The notes: generated by a model from the sequence alone, not told the origin. 19,327 nucleotides of DNA from Patescibacteria group bacterium UBA6489 (GCA_002435385.1 DJMN01000045.1:1-19327), one strand, 5' to 3'. Counted from the stretch's first letter, positions 8,626 to 19,286 are shown. Numbers and translations: made by a program.

Positions 8626-8655
8626 AAAAAGTTATAGAAAAATCTATAACTTTTT
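8626..8655 (-). terminator. Rho-independent terminator of ftsK
   Basis: The 12-bp arms (AAAAAGTTATAG and CTATAACTTTTT) enclose a 6-nt loop. On the minus strand the hairpin is followed by a run of eight T, about 20 bp after the ftsK TAG. Confidence 0.75.
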
Positions 8656-8674
8656 CAGATTATCAATATTTCAA

Positions 8675-10897
8675 CTAATCCACATACACCTCTCTAGGCT
8701 TACTACCATTAGCAGGTCATACAACCCCAAGATCTTCAAGTATATCCAAAATCTTAGCAGCTCTCGCATATCAAAGACCTAATTTTCTCTGCACCAAAGA
8801 AGTACTTCCCTTTTTAGCCTCCTTTACAACCAACATCGCTTTTTCTATTATCTCAGGATCTTCATCCTGTTCTCAATTATACCCCTCCATTATAGAACCT
8901 TCTAAATTAGACTTTCCATTTACGATTGAATCATCTTGAAGATTTTTCAACATATCAGGATCAATAGTAAGCCTAACCTTATTCACAACAGCCTCTACTT
9001 CATGAGTTTCAACAAATACTCACTGTACCCTTTCAGGTTCTAGAGCTCCAGTTGGATAATAAAGCATATCTCACATACCAAGTAAATCCTCAGCTCACAT
9101 CTTATCTATAACAGTTCTAGAATCCACTTGAGAAGAAACAGTAAATGCTATACGACTTGGGATATTAGCTTTTATAAGTCATGTAATAACATCAACAGAA
9201 GGTCTCTGAGTGGCAACAATAAGATGCATTCAAACCGCCCTTGCCATCTGAGCAATACGAGCAATATTTGATTCGACCTCTTTTTTAGAACCACTCATCA
9301 TCAAGTCAGCCAATTCATCTATAACTATAACGATATAAGGAAGCTTCTCATCTTTTGAAACCTTATCATTATATTCCTTAAAATTTCTCGCTCTCTTAGC
9401 TGTAGCTAAATCATACCTTCTAAGCATCTCTGCAACACACCATTTCAAAGAATTTAATGCTTTATCAGGATTAGTTATAACAGGAGTCAACAAGTGAGGA
9501 ATCCCATTATAAACAGACAACTCAACCCTCTTAGGATCAATCATTATAAATTTCAAATCATTAGGAGAATATTTATAAAGCAATGAAATCAAAAAACCAT
9601 TCATTCAAACAGATTTTCAACTAGCAGTCTGTCATGCAACAAGTAAATGAGGCATCTTAGCCAAATCTCAAACAACAGGTTCTCAATTAATATCCTTTCA
9701 AATAGCTATTGGTAAAGACAACTTTGGAGATTTAAATTTTTCAGAATCAATAACCTCCTTAAGCCCTACAACCTGCCTACTATCATTAGGAACCTCTATA
9801 CCAACAACTCAAAGTCATGGAATAGGTGCTTGAATTCTTATACTCTTTGCATGCAAAGCTAAAGTTAAATCATTTTTCAAATTAACAATACTTTGTAATT
9901 TTACTCACTCCTTTGGTTTTAATCTATACTGAATAACAGTTGGTCAGATTTTATACCCCTCCATAGAAACCTGAATTTTAAATTGCAAAAGCTTTTCTTC
10001 TATCTCCAATTCTTTTCTTCTTATTTCATTTTTATCATAATCAATCTTTCATCATTTATTATCAAGTAAATTAATCTCAGGAAGTTGCCATTCTCAAATA
10101 TCAATCTTTTCAATAGAAACATTTTGTTTTTCTTTATTTCCTCATTCAACAGTAACTTTTGAACCATCATCCTTCTTTCAAAACAAAGAACCAAATGCAC
10201 TCTTTTTCTCTATATTTATCTTTCTCTTTGAAGTATCAATATTTGAAATATCCATCTGTTTCTTTTTCTCTTGCTCCTTCTTCAACATCTCTTTCTCTTT
10301 TTTTAATTCCTCTAACATTTTACCAAGTTCTTTATCTTTTTTTGACTTTTCAGCTTCAACCAATTTAGACTTCTTCATAGCTTTAACTTTTCTAAGATTT
10401 CTTTCTCTCACAAAAGTATCTTTTAATTCTACAGGACTAGGAACCATAGAAACAACTGAAAGTACAGAGAATCTAAACAGTATAAACAAAGAAACACAAA
10501 ACAGTACAATGAAAGTAAACAAAGTTGAATTAGCTCAAAGAATGTTTTTTAATATTGGAAACAAGTTAAATACTGCTACATAATCGGATTTGAAAAAACC
10601 GATCAGGGTAGTTAATGAGACAAGATAAAAAATAAGTCCAAAGGCTCTGTACAGATTGAAATGCATATCTTTTTCTCTAAATAGAAAGACTGCTACAAGT
10701 ATAGAGGGTGGTGAAAAGATCCATTTATAATAATCTCCAAAGGCATCTAATAAGCCTTTAAATAAATAGAATCCGAATAGGGAGCTTGTGTCTCAGATAA
10801 GAGTAAGTACACCAAAAAACAATAAAAGCAAAGCAAAAAAGTTTGTTTTATAGTTTTGTGGGATTTTTGAGATAACTGATTTTTTTCTTCTTGCCAC
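8675..10897 (-). CDS. ftsK: DNA translocase FtsK/SpoIIIE, 740 aa
   Basis: FtsK is a septal membrane-anchored motor that pumps DNA and helps resolve chromosomes at division. Residues up to about 155 hold several hydrophobic segments (for example NFFALLLLFFGVLTLIG and FTFIVLFCVSLFILF), fitting the four-helix anchor. A Lys/Glu-rich linker, likely coiled coil, follows at about 175-235. The motor has Walker A AGQTASGKSV with Lys428, then IDPKRVEL, and Walker B IVIVIDELADL with Asp527. The FtsK-gamma winged helix closes the protein (SLVQRKLGLGYARAAKIL, then ILEDLGVVGPANGSKPREV). The start is GTG at 10897, reading MARRKKSVI; no upstream ATG fits. An Ala replaces the usual Gly in the TGSGKS part of Walker A. 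Terminator immediately downstream; promoter candidate at 10935-10961. Confidence 0.96.
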
Positions 10898-10934
10898 TAT
10901 AAATAAAATTTAAATCTAAAATAAATATAGTCAT

Positions 10935-10961
10935 ATTATAAATATTTTTCAGATTTTTCAA
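10935..10961 (-). promoter_or_regulatory. Candidate promoter of ftsK
   Basis: A perfect TATAAT (10935-10940) on the minus strand, with TTGAAA (10956-10961) 15 bp upstream, lies about 38 bp before the GTG start. The spacer is short; the -10 is the strong part. Confidence 0.45.
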
Positions 10962-10987
10962 TAGTTAGTTTTGATATATAAAAAATA

Positions 10988-12514
10988 CTAATCAATCCTC
11001 TTTCATTCAAAATATATATAATCTTTATCCTTACCTTTTCTATAATAAAATGCTACAAATGTTAAAACATCTGCCCCATCAACAATATTTGTACTATGAT
11101 TAGATATATCTCAGTCATAATAGTAAACATTATTTTTATCCTTTGCATAATAATAATCTAAGATTTCAAAAGTTTCAACATCTACTCAATCAACAACAAC
11201 ATCATGCCTATAAACATTCTTACTATCTTTTCAATAATTTTCATTCAAAGCCTTAAAAGTTTCAGGATTAGCATTTTCAACCTTCTTGAAAAAACCTCAA
11301 TAAATTGTATATACATAATTTTTATCCCTTGAATAATTATAACTTAAAACTTCAAAAGTCTCAGAATCTACATCATCTACCTTATTTTCCCAATAATAAA
11401 CGCTATTTTTATCCCTTAGAAAATTCTCTTCTAAAATTTCAAAAGTTTCCAAGTCTACTCCCTCTATTTTGATTACATTAGAATATAAATCACTAATATA
11501 CATATTATTTTTATCCATTGAATAACCATATTTTAATACTTGAAAAGAATCTACATCTGCTCAATCCAAAATATCTATTTCAAAACCAAGATCATCATGA
11601 TAAATATAATATTCATCTTTTGCATATCATTTTTCTAGTACTTCAAATTTATTTAAATCAATCTCAGGATAGGTTATTTTTCTAGGTCAAAAATATATTT
11701 TATCTAAATATTGTCAGTAACTCTCTCCTAAAACCTTAAAATTTTCAATCTCAACTCCCTCTAATTCATGACTTTCATAATAAACTTTATTATCACTAAC
11801 ATAATATCATCATCCTAATAATTTAATAGTACTAACATCAACATCTGGCAAACTTAACCGTCACTCAAAATTTAATTCACCATTTATTATATTGTACCAA
11901 AACCAAAACTCTTCTCTAGCCTTAATTTCTCTAGAACCAATATATCTTGATTCTTTTCAAGTGACTTTTTCCTTCAACCTCCAAATTATCTCAACCATTT
12001 CTCATCTACTTATTTTTGAATCCATATAGTCAATGGAAACAGGAATAGCCATCCTATTACTTAAATGCCTTCAATATTTTAATAATCCATTTGCTTCTGT
12101 CACTTCATCTCTTTTTCATAAACCCAAAATTATTATCTTAGCAGCTTCTAAAAAAGAAATATTATCCTTAGGTCTAAAACTTCAATCTTTATATCATCAA
12201 ATTATTCCATTTCTCTTTGCTGTACATATATATTTTTCAAAATCTCATCAATCAACATCAGGAAAACAATCTTCTCAATAGATTTCTAAATCTGAAAAAT
12301 TTGATTTTATTATGATTTTTGTAAACTCCTCCCTTGTGATTTCATTTTCTGGTTGAAATGTTCAATCTTTATATCAGCTAACTATATTATTTTCTTTTGA
12401 ATAATTTATTGCTTCTAAATACGGATATGTATTTGAAACATCTGAAAAATAGTTTGCAAATGTTGTAGGGATTAATAATAATGATAATAAAAATAATATT
12501 TTTTTCATATACAT
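10988..12514 (-). CDS. Secreted SLH-domain protein with DKNYY repeats, 508 aa
   Basis: This is a cell-surface protein. The signal peptide (KKILFLLSLLLIPTTFA) is followed by two good S-layer homology domains: about 22-70 (YFSDV, NNIVSGYKDGTFQPENEITR) and 83-131 (CFPDV, NGIIGGYKDGSFRPKD). A partial third (SKISRGEMVEIIWRL) lies near 166-181. SLH domains bind secondary cell-wall polymers or the envelope in other bacteria. From about 225 to the end run roughly nine DKNYY-type repeats, each with a core like VDxETFEILxxxYxKDKNxVYY. The ATG at 12514 overlaps the stop of the preceding propeller gene (TAATG), which argues for translational coupling; an in-frame ATG at 12508 (MKKIL) is an alternative start. 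One CGG occurs at residue 219. Ends TAG. Confidence 0.88.
10991..11840 (-). repeat. Tandem DKNYY-type repeats within the SLH gene
   Basis: About nine units of 25-34 codons. The nucleotide phrase for TFE-[IV]-L recurs at intervals (plus-strand TTCAAAAGTTTC-like blocks near 11167, 11353 and 11440), showing origin by internal duplication. Best-preserved units read RDKNSVYY, RDKNYVYT, KDKNNVYY and KDKDYIYF; the first two or three units are worn. Confidence 0.75.
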
Positions 12515-14727
12515 TAGTTATTATTTAAATTTCTTTTATATATCTCAATTCAAATCTTAGCTTTCAAATATGTTAAAAAATCCTTATATTTAATAAAACT
12601 TGAACTATTAAAATTTACCTTATCTAATATTTTATAAAAATTTATCAATTTTTCATCAGTCATTTTTGATATAAGTTCATCTAATTTACCAACTAAACTT
12701 CACCATTTTTCATCAGAATCCAACTCTGGTTTTAGTAATAAAACCGTATTCACAAAATTCTCAAGAGGTTCTAATATATTACCCACATGACAAGAATATT
12801 GAACCAAGAATTCTTTTTGATTATCTTGAACATAAAATGTTAGACTAGAATCATCAGATGAAAAATTACTATCATAAATTTCATCATATTCTTTTTCTTC
12901 ATTTAAGTTTCTAGAGATTATCCACCTTCCCTCTTCTTTAGAAAAAGTAATAAGACTTCCATCATTTAAAAATCTTAATTCATTAACTGGATTAGTTATT
13001 TTACTTTCCTCATTCAATACCACTATATTCTCAACATAAAAATCTTCTTCTCATACACAACATTTAGATTCTGTAGTTCCTTCATATGCAATACTTTTAC
13101 TATCTGGAGAATAATAAATTTTATTATCTCAGTAAACATATCACAAATATGGATATTCCTTTCATCTAACTCAATTTCTTATTACATAATATCAAGCTGT
13201 AGGCTTATTCCAATCCTCTCTTATAAAATATGATATCTCCCTACTATCTGGAGAATATGTAAGAGAAAAGACATCAGTATACTCTTTTTGTTCAATTCAA
13301 TCTTTAACAACACACATACTATCTCCTCATTTTTCTACAACATATGATAAACTTTTTCCATCTGGAGAATATTTGATTTCAGTTATATGTTTATACTCCT
13401 TTCATTTTACTCAATTCCTTACAACATAATCTACTCAATTTTTATAAACTACATATGAAAATTCTCCTAATGAAGAATAAACTATATCATGAAAATCTAT
13501 TCCCTCCTCAATAATTTCACCATCTTTTATTAAAATCTCCTTATCTTCTCCAACCATAAATACAATAGCATAACTTTGTCATATTTCTGAATACTCCAAA
13601 TCCTTTATATCTTCAAACTCTCATATCTTTTCTCCATTTTTAACCAAAATTATCTTTCAATCTACTCACGCAATAAATACAGAATCTTGTATTCAATTAA
13701 GCTCTAAAACAAAATCAATTTCATCATATTTACTATTACTCAATCCTTCCTTAAAAATAGATTTTTTTCAATCCCTGTGTTCAAGAACATATATATCATC
13801 TTCTTTAAAATATTTTTTAACATCAGAAGATAGCAATTTTCTTGTTATATTTATAACGTTTAAAACATCTTGATACTCACCAATACGCTCTCAATTTTCA
13901 AAAAAAATCTGCTTTCAATCCTCCTCTACCACTAAAAAAATATAACCATTTTTTCAATATCATATATACATTATTTTTTCATAACTCCCCTTCTCTTCTC
14001 AATTCTCTATTAAAACATCTTTTTCTCCTTCTCTTATAACATAAGCATAATTATTATCATCATCACTTTTTGTATACATAGATATATTTTCATATAGTTT
14101 TCAATCTTTATTTATAATCTTATACTTACTATATCATTCATTTAATTCACAACTAAAAAATGTTTCTTCAATATCAACTCATGAATCATCTACAGTAACA
14201 ACAGCTCATTCTTCCCTATCTCATGTTTCATATATTATACTACCATCTGGAAAATACTCAGAATCTTCTATACATCAGTATTTAGTGTACCCTACACCAT
14301 CTTTAACAATAAAATTTTGTTTATCATCCCCAGCGATAAAATAAAAACTACTCCTATCATAAGAATAACTTAAATCCGAAACATAATCATATTCTTTACT
14401 CTTTATTCAATCCCTAATAACAAATTCTTTTCATGTCCCTTCATTTTTATCCACAAATGCATAATCCTTTCAATCTAGATAATATATATATTCTCAATTT
14501 TTCTTGTCTTTATAATATCACTCAAAACCAGTTCACTTTGCAATAACCTGAAAATTTCAGTTTTTCTCTCAAATAAAAGAGAATCATTTACCATCAAATG
14601 TATAATTTAATCAATATATCTTATCAAATTTATCTGTAACATCCCTATATCAGCAATACTCAGATGCAAATACATTTGAATTTGAAAATGATAAAACAAA
14701 AATTAATGTTAGTATAAATCTTCTCAT
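12514..14727 (-). CDS. Secreted beta-propeller-like protein with PD40 repeats, 737 aa
   Basis: The protein has a type I signal peptide (MRRFILTLIFVLSFSNSNVFA, cleavage near residue 21) and then a long series of four-stranded, propeller-like repeats. TolB/PD40-type blades are visible as YSPDGKSLSYVV, YSPDSREISYFI and YSPDSKSIAYEG, with weaker copies such as FLNDGSLITF. A recurring V-[IV]-[RK]-[DN]-G-[IV]...KEY strand links them. A short, mostly helical tail from about residue 660 lacks the pattern. It is rich in TGA-coded glycine, mostly in the DG and NG turns. The likely role is binding at the cell surface; no catalytic motif is seen. The next gene (SLH/DKNYY) starts on its stop codon, so the two are one transcription and probably one translation unit. 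Confidence 0.82.
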
Positions 14728-14799
14728 AGTTTTTATCTTAAAAATATTCTTAACAAAATTCAGTATATATGAGTTCTTTATATTTCATAACTTTTTTAA

Positions 14800-14827
14800 T
14801 TATTACTGTATGATTTTTGGAAATCAA
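14800..14827 (-). promoter_or_regulatory. Candidate promoter of the propeller-SLH operon
   Basis: TTGATT (14822-14827), a 16-bp spacer and TAATAA (14800-14805) on the minus strand, about 73 bp before the ATG. It lies just below the terminator of the transglutaminase-like gene, where a promoter is needed if that terminator is efficient. Confidence 0.4.
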
Positions 14828-14857
14828 GCCATTAAAAAAATGATAAAAAATCATAAC

Positions 14858-14889
14858 AAAAAAATCTCCTAAAAACAAGAGATTTTTTT
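14858..14889 (-). terminator. Terminator of the transglutaminase-like gene
   Basis: Arms AAAAAAATCTC (14858-14868) and GAGATTTTTTT (14879-14889) enclose a 10-nt loop. On the minus strand the hairpin ends in a run of T, 17 bp after the TAG. The symmetric A/T runs allow action on either strand. Confidence 0.65.
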
Positions 14890-14905
14890 AATTAATAATA
14901 GTAAA

Positions 14906-16657
14906 CTACCCAAACTTCACATCATAAGCAACCCTATACTCATAACTTCAACCACCCAAATTCCACTTAAAAAGATAAATTCAATCTAAATCATAACCCA
15001 ACTGCTCCAAAATATTTTCAACATTATCATACGAAACCTTATAATACCTCAAACTCTTTATCCTCTTTCACTTAAAAACATAATTATTAACCTCTCCATA
15101 ATTCATTATTCACTTCAAATTCTCAACAGTTACCACCTTATCATAACGAATAGAATACTTCTTCTTAAATTTAAAAAGCCTAAGAAGTATATAATCCTGA
15201 TTCATATATTTATCAACCAAATTAGATAACTTCTCAGCAACCAAAGTATCTCTGGCAGCCTTGCTCTCTTTTTCTAAATAACTTGGCAAATTTCAATAAT
15301 CATACCTATTAGCATAAAATAAATCCCTAGGAAGTTTATAATACTTATACTCCTCATAACCCCTATCACCATCAGCTCAAACAGGATCATCAAAAGTAGG
15401 ATCATAATAATAATCTCAAATCTTTACCCAAGCATGTCACACCTTAGGAAAATCCTGAGAATCAATAACATGTCACTTTATAAGCTCAGAGTCAAAAACA
15501 TCAGCAAACATAAGCATATAAGACATCAGCTTTGCATATCACATACAAACCCCTTCTTTATTTTTATATGTATGAATTCAAGAAAATAACTCCTTATCAT
15601 CAAAAGAAAAATCATTCGGATACTCTATGTTATTTAATAAATAAGCATATATATTCCTTATCTTTTCTTCTTCACTTTTTCCATTTACCAAAATCCCAGT
15701 CCTTCTTTTTAAATCAGTAAATAATGAATCAGTATCATCATCTAATTCTTTTTTATCATCTGACAAATAAGATAAAAACTTTATTTTATCAGTAACTCAA
15801 AACAATATATCAGCTTTTATTAACTTTATCTTTTTATAATCTTCAATAAAATTATATCTACCATTAACATCCTTATACAACAAAAGTGCTCCAAAATCTC
15901 AGAAAACCTCCTCTAAATCAGATTTATAAACACCATAACCTGAATTAAAATATCTATAGTTAAAAAAACTATAAGTATAATAGCTATCCCCCTCTAAGAA
16001 AAAATTTGTTTCATCATTAAAAGAAAACTTCACATAATCTCAAAGTTTAGAATATGGTATCTTAGTCTCTATAGAATAATCCTTAACAAACCAAAAAGTA
16101 TTAGTTCACTCCCTACTAACAACATACCCCTTTTGTCCTACAAAACTAGAATAATTAGACGAATCCAGTTTATAATACTTAGTAAATTTAATTCTCTTCT
16201 CTTCTCAATCAGAAGCAAACTCCATATCTTCATTCACTGACAAAAATTTTATATTTTTTCACAAAAGCTTTTTAATATAATCAGGATATTCAGAGATTTT
16301 TAACGTTTTCTTCATATAATCAATCAACAGCTTTTCTTTCACTATCTGAGCATCAACATCATTATAATTATACATATCTAATTCAAATATCCTTTCATTT
16401 CCCAATTTTAATAAAGCCTCAACAACAACCTTTTTATTTTTATCCAGATTATTAGTTAACAGTAGTTTAACAAACCTCTTATTTAAATTTTCTAAATAAT
16501 CCTTTTGTTCTTCAACTGTATATTTCCCCTCTAAATTTCATACAAATGTATTATGAATATTTTTTACACTATCACTATTTAAATCCAGTGCAAAAGATAC
16601 ACCAAACATAAGTCCAAAACAACAAATAGAAAGTAAAAGTAGATATTTTTTCTTCAT
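14906..16657 (-). CDS. Secreted transglutaminase-like protein, 583 aa
   Basis: The signal peptide MKKKYLLLLSICCFGLMFGV (cleavage after SFA, residue 23) precedes a long region I cannot assign. A transglutaminase-like (papain-fold) core lies around residues 340-425: RNIYAYLLNNIEYP, then the catalytic Cys371 in EGVCMGYAKLMSYML, His408 in VGHAWVKIGDYYYD and Asp419 in YDPTFDDP. Spacing and context match the Cys-His-Asp triad of the TGc family, which in bacteria is commonly peptidase-like or cross-linking. The C-terminal 150 residues are basic and contain an EKLSNLVDKYMNQDYILLRL helix. It has its own promoter (16701-16730) and terminator, and lies directly upstream of the two other surface-protein genes. 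The substrate is unknown; secretion to the envelope or outside is inferred from the signal peptide. Confidence 0.85.
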
Positions 16658-16700
16658 AAAAATTTAATTCATAAATAAACTCAAATTTTACATCTTATAT

Positions 16701-16730
16701 ATTTTATCATATAAATACTGGTATTGTCAA
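16701..16730 (-). promoter_or_regulatory. Promoter of the transglutaminase-like gene
   Basis: A perfect TTGACA (16725-16730), an 18-bp spacer and TAAAAT (16701-16706) on the minus strand, about 43 bp before the ATG at 16657. Confidence 0.6.
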
Positions 16731-16740
16731 TTATTGATTT

Positions 16741-17078
16741 TATGTCATAGAAGAAGACTTTAAAAAGAGAATGGTATTCTCACAGAAAAGGACTGTAAAA
16801 AATAGATTTAATCAAGGGAGACTTTCAGGATGAATTATCATTACTCTAATGCAAAAAAACTAAAACGTTAAAATCTAAATTTTTCAGCATCTTGCAAACA
16901 TATAGATTTCTCAACTTTATCGCCTTAGACAAACAAAAACATACAAAAAAAAGCTAAAGATGAACTTATGAGAATTGTACTTCCTAAAATTTCTCATAAT
17001 ATATCTCTAGCTTTATCTATGATTAGAAATTATTTCACGGTCCTCTTCAAATGAAAATAGACTGATAGTAATTTTTTA
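16741..17078. other. Intergenic stretch without a supportable gene
   Basis: About 340 bp with no ORF I can defend on either strand even with TGA as Gly. Two short plus-strand open stretches exist: one around 16760-16860 (KKRMVFSQKRTVKNRFNQG) and one around 16950-17057 (AKDELMRIVLPKISHNISLA), in different frames and each ended by TAA/TAG. They could be worn remnants of a gene. A small inverted repeat GAGAAT/ATTCTC lies near 16757-16772. No tRNA-like fold seen. Confidence 0.4.
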
Positions 17079-17507
17079 CTAATCTTTTATTGGTAAAGGA
17101 AAACCTTGAAGTTGTACTCATTGATTTTTTTCAAATACTGGATTATCCATAAATTTAGCTCTTACTTTATCTGGTAAAACAAATTTTCAATTAGAAATTT
17201 TAACTGTTCTTGATTCAAATATATCCCATAATTTTCACAAACAAGATGATTCTCTCCATCTAAATAGTATTCATAAAAACTCTTTAGGTAAGTCCATTAC
17301 CTCATTCAAATCAGGTTCAAATTGTTGTTCTAAATCTCTCATTTGCTCAAAAAACATAGCAATATTAAGTTTAGCATCTTCAATAGTTCACATAAGCACA
17401 ACAGTCTCTTCTTGTACAATGTTACAAGCCTGACCTATTTCTCCTTTACCATTAACTACCCAATTTCACTCTTGTACAGTTCTTTCTTCGCATTTTAAAT
17501 TATCCAT
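17079..17507 (-). CDS. Hypothetical protein, 142 aa
   Basis: I do not recognise a family. The protein starts MDNLKCEERTVQEGNWVVNG, is acidic, has four cysteines spread over its first 110 residues or so (none in a CxxC pair), and shows no signal peptide or membrane segment. Tryptophan-rich stretches (GNWVVNGKG, ILFRWRESSC, LWDIFESR) suggest a small compact domain. It ends PLPIKD with TAG. It has a promoter candidate of its own (17541-17568) and lies about 100 bp downstream of glnA on the same strand, so a link with glutamine synthetase is possible by position only. Confidence 0.75.
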
Positions 17508-17540
17508 AAGATTAATATTTAAGAAACAAAAAGTCTTTTT

Positions 17541-17568
17541 ATTATAAAGTAAATTATACAAAATACAA
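17541..17568 (-). promoter_or_regulatory. Candidate promoter of the 142-aa gene
   Basis: TTGTAT (17563-17568), a 16-bp spacer and a perfect TATAAT (17541-17546) on the minus strand, 33 bp before the ATG. Confidence 0.5.
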
Positions 17569-17613
17569 AAGATAATTATATTCTAAATTAAGATTTCTTA
17601 AAAAATACTTCTT

Positions 17614-18951
17614 TTAATAATTTCTCAAGTAACTATCTATCTCCCATCTTGAAACTTGTAATTTATATCATTCAATTTCTGCTTTCTTAGCTCTGATATA
17701 TTTATCAAAAGTATGTTTTCCTAGTACTTCTTCTACAAATTTACTTTTAGACATCTTTGTTATAGCTTCATTTAAACTTCATGGAAGAGTTTTAACCCTC
17801 ATTCTTTGAGCTTTTTTGTCTGTGAATAAGAAAATATTTTCATCTATTGGATCTGGTGGTGTTGTTTTATTTTCTATACCATCTAGACCTGCTGCAAGCA
17901 TAGCTGCAAAAGCTAGATACGGGTTAGCTGACGCATCTGGACATCTTAATTCACAACGAGTTGCTGCATCATTTCATTTTGTTACTCTTGGTATTCTGAT
18001 TAAAGCACTTCTATTTGTTTGCCCCCAAGCTACATAAACTGGTGCTTCATATCAAGGTACTAGTCTTTTGTATGAGTTTATTATAGGATTTGTTATAGCT
18101 GTGATTTCTTGCATATGTTCTAATTGTCCACCTATAAAATACATAGCTTCTTCTGATAGATTGCAATATTTTCAACTTTTATCATAAAATACATTTTTTC
18201 ATCCTTTTCATAGTGATTGATGTACATGCATACCACTTCAGTTTACAAATGCCATTGGTTTTGGCATAAATGTAATGTGTAGATTGTTTTTTGCTGCTAC
18301 TGCTCTTAATGCTGTTTTTACTGTTAAAACTTGATCTGCTTGGCTTATTGCATCGTTGTATTTGAAATCTATTTCATGTTGTCCTGGTGCAACTTCATGG
18401 TGTATTGTTTCAACATCTACTCACATTTCAGATACTACACTACTCATTGCTTGTCTTAGTGTATGTGCTTTATCTGATGAATAATCAAAGTATCATGCAT
18501 CATCATGTGGATTTAAGATTGGCTTTCAGGCTTCATCAAGTGGAAATAGAAAAAATTCTAATTCTGGTCATACATAATAGTTATCAAATCACATTTTTTT
18601 TGCTCTTTCTATTTGTTTTCTTAGGATGTGTCTTGGATCTCATTCAAAGTGTTCTCAATTTGGCAAATATATATCACAAATTATTCTAGCTACTGAAGCT
18701 TTTGAATCACTTTCCCAAGGTACTATTGCAAATGTGTCTAAATCTAATTTTAAGTACATATCACTTTCATAGATTCTTGTGAATCATTCTACTGATGATC
18801 AGTCAAACCATACATTATTATCTATTGCGTCTTCTAATTTTGATATTGGTATTGTTACACTTTTTACTATTCATACTATATCTGAGAATTGTAAATGAAC
18901 AAAACGTACACTTTTTTGTTCACAAATATCTAAAACTTCTTTCTTATTCAT
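17614..18951 (-). CDS. glnA: Glutamine synthetase, type I alpha-like, 445 aa
   Basis: GlnA makes glutamine from glutamate, ammonia and ATP, as a cytoplasmic dodecamer. The N-terminal loop DGSSVEGF is at 50-57. Metal/substrate residues are in GPELEFF (Glu130, Glu132), HHEVAPGQHEID (Glu186, Glu193) and NGSGMHVHQSL (His242, His244). The ATP and glutamate sites appear as NRSALIRIP and RCPDASANPYLAFAA. Length 445 and the short segment around NIFLF fit the GSI-alpha group (Bacillus-type, about 444 aa); the adenylylation Tyr segment of GSI-beta is not seen. TGA codes for Gly at invariant places, including DGSSVEGF and GPELEFF. The start ATG at 18951 gives MNKKEVLDICEQKSVRFVHL, in register with the family. 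A dyad and promoter candidates lie just upstream, suggesting regulation by an unknown factor. Confidence 0.96.
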
Positions 18952-18978
18952 AACCCCTGTAGTTAAAATATAAATTAG

Positions 18979-18995
18979 GTACAATATTATTGTAC
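18979..18995. promoter_or_regulatory. Dyad GTACAA-N5-TTGTAC before glnA
   Basis: A perfect 6-bp inverted repeat with a 5-bp centre, 28 bp before the glnA ATG. It could be an operator for a dimeric regulator, or an RNA hairpin in the leader. It overlaps a possible -10 (TACAAT), which has TTTGCA 16 bp upstream. It does not match the GlnR consensus TGTNA-N7-TNACA well. Confidence 0.45.
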
Positions 18996-19017
18996 ACTTT
19001 GTTATATTTTTGCAAAT

Positions 19018-19045
19018 ATTTTAATATAATTTTATTAACATTCAA
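19018..19045 (-). promoter_or_regulatory. Candidate promoter of glnA
   Basis: TTGAAT (19040-19045), a 16-bp spacer and TAAAAT (19018-19023) on the minus strand. Initiation near 19011 would put the dyad at 18979-18995 in the transcribed leader of about 60 nt. Confidence 0.45.
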
Positions 19046-19262
19046 AAAAGTGTGTAAATTTTTGTATATTTTGGGAAAAATAAATAGTATTTTTTATAAA
19101 TTAGTGAACAGTTAGAAAAATTTAAATTACTAATATAGAATTACTTTAAAATTAATACATTATATTAAATATCTTTTTTTATGATTTTTTGAATTTGCTT
19201 ATATTTGAATAGATTTAATTGTTTCTACTCTTTTAAATATAATCACCATAAATCTAAAAAAC

Positions 19263-19286
19263 AAAAAAAACCCCTTTTTTAGGGGG
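19263..19286 (-). terminator. Terminator of a gene entering from the right
   Basis: On the minus strand CCCC, a 7-nt A-rich loop and GGGG are followed by eight T, a classic intrinsic terminator. It ends a minus-strand transcript that begins beyond the right edge and insulates glnA. Confidence 0.75.

Larger units (their letters stand above)
18952..19262. other. AT-rich region upstream of glnA
   Basis: About 310 bp without a gene. It holds the glnA leader, a 17-bp dyad and promoter candidates, listed separately. From about 19050 to 19262 I see only AT-rich DNA with no ORF or stable fold that I can support. Confidence 0.5.

Noticed and set aside
10159..10368. Open frame on the plus strand opposite the ftsK linker
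   Set aside because: The Lys/Glu-rich linker of ftsK gives a low-stop Ser/Phe/Leu-rich antisense frame; composition effect only.
10991..11840. CRISPR array or DNA-level direct-repeat array
   Set aside because: The periodic similarity follows codons of a protein repeat, with unit lengths that vary and diverged sequence; there are no uniform spacers.
12514..14727. TolB of the Tol-Pal system
   Set aside because: The PD40-like repeats resemble TolB blades, but the protein is much longer, lacks the TolB N-terminal domain and has no Tol-Pal neighbours.
18387..18689. Open frame of 100 codons on the plus strand inside glnA
   Set aside because: Antisense to the catalytic region of glutamine synthetase, with no start context; the sense frame is conserved along its whole length.
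18979..18995. GlnR binding site
   Set aside because: The dyad does not have TGTNA-N7-TNACA spacing or the required A and T positions, and no GlnR gene is seen.
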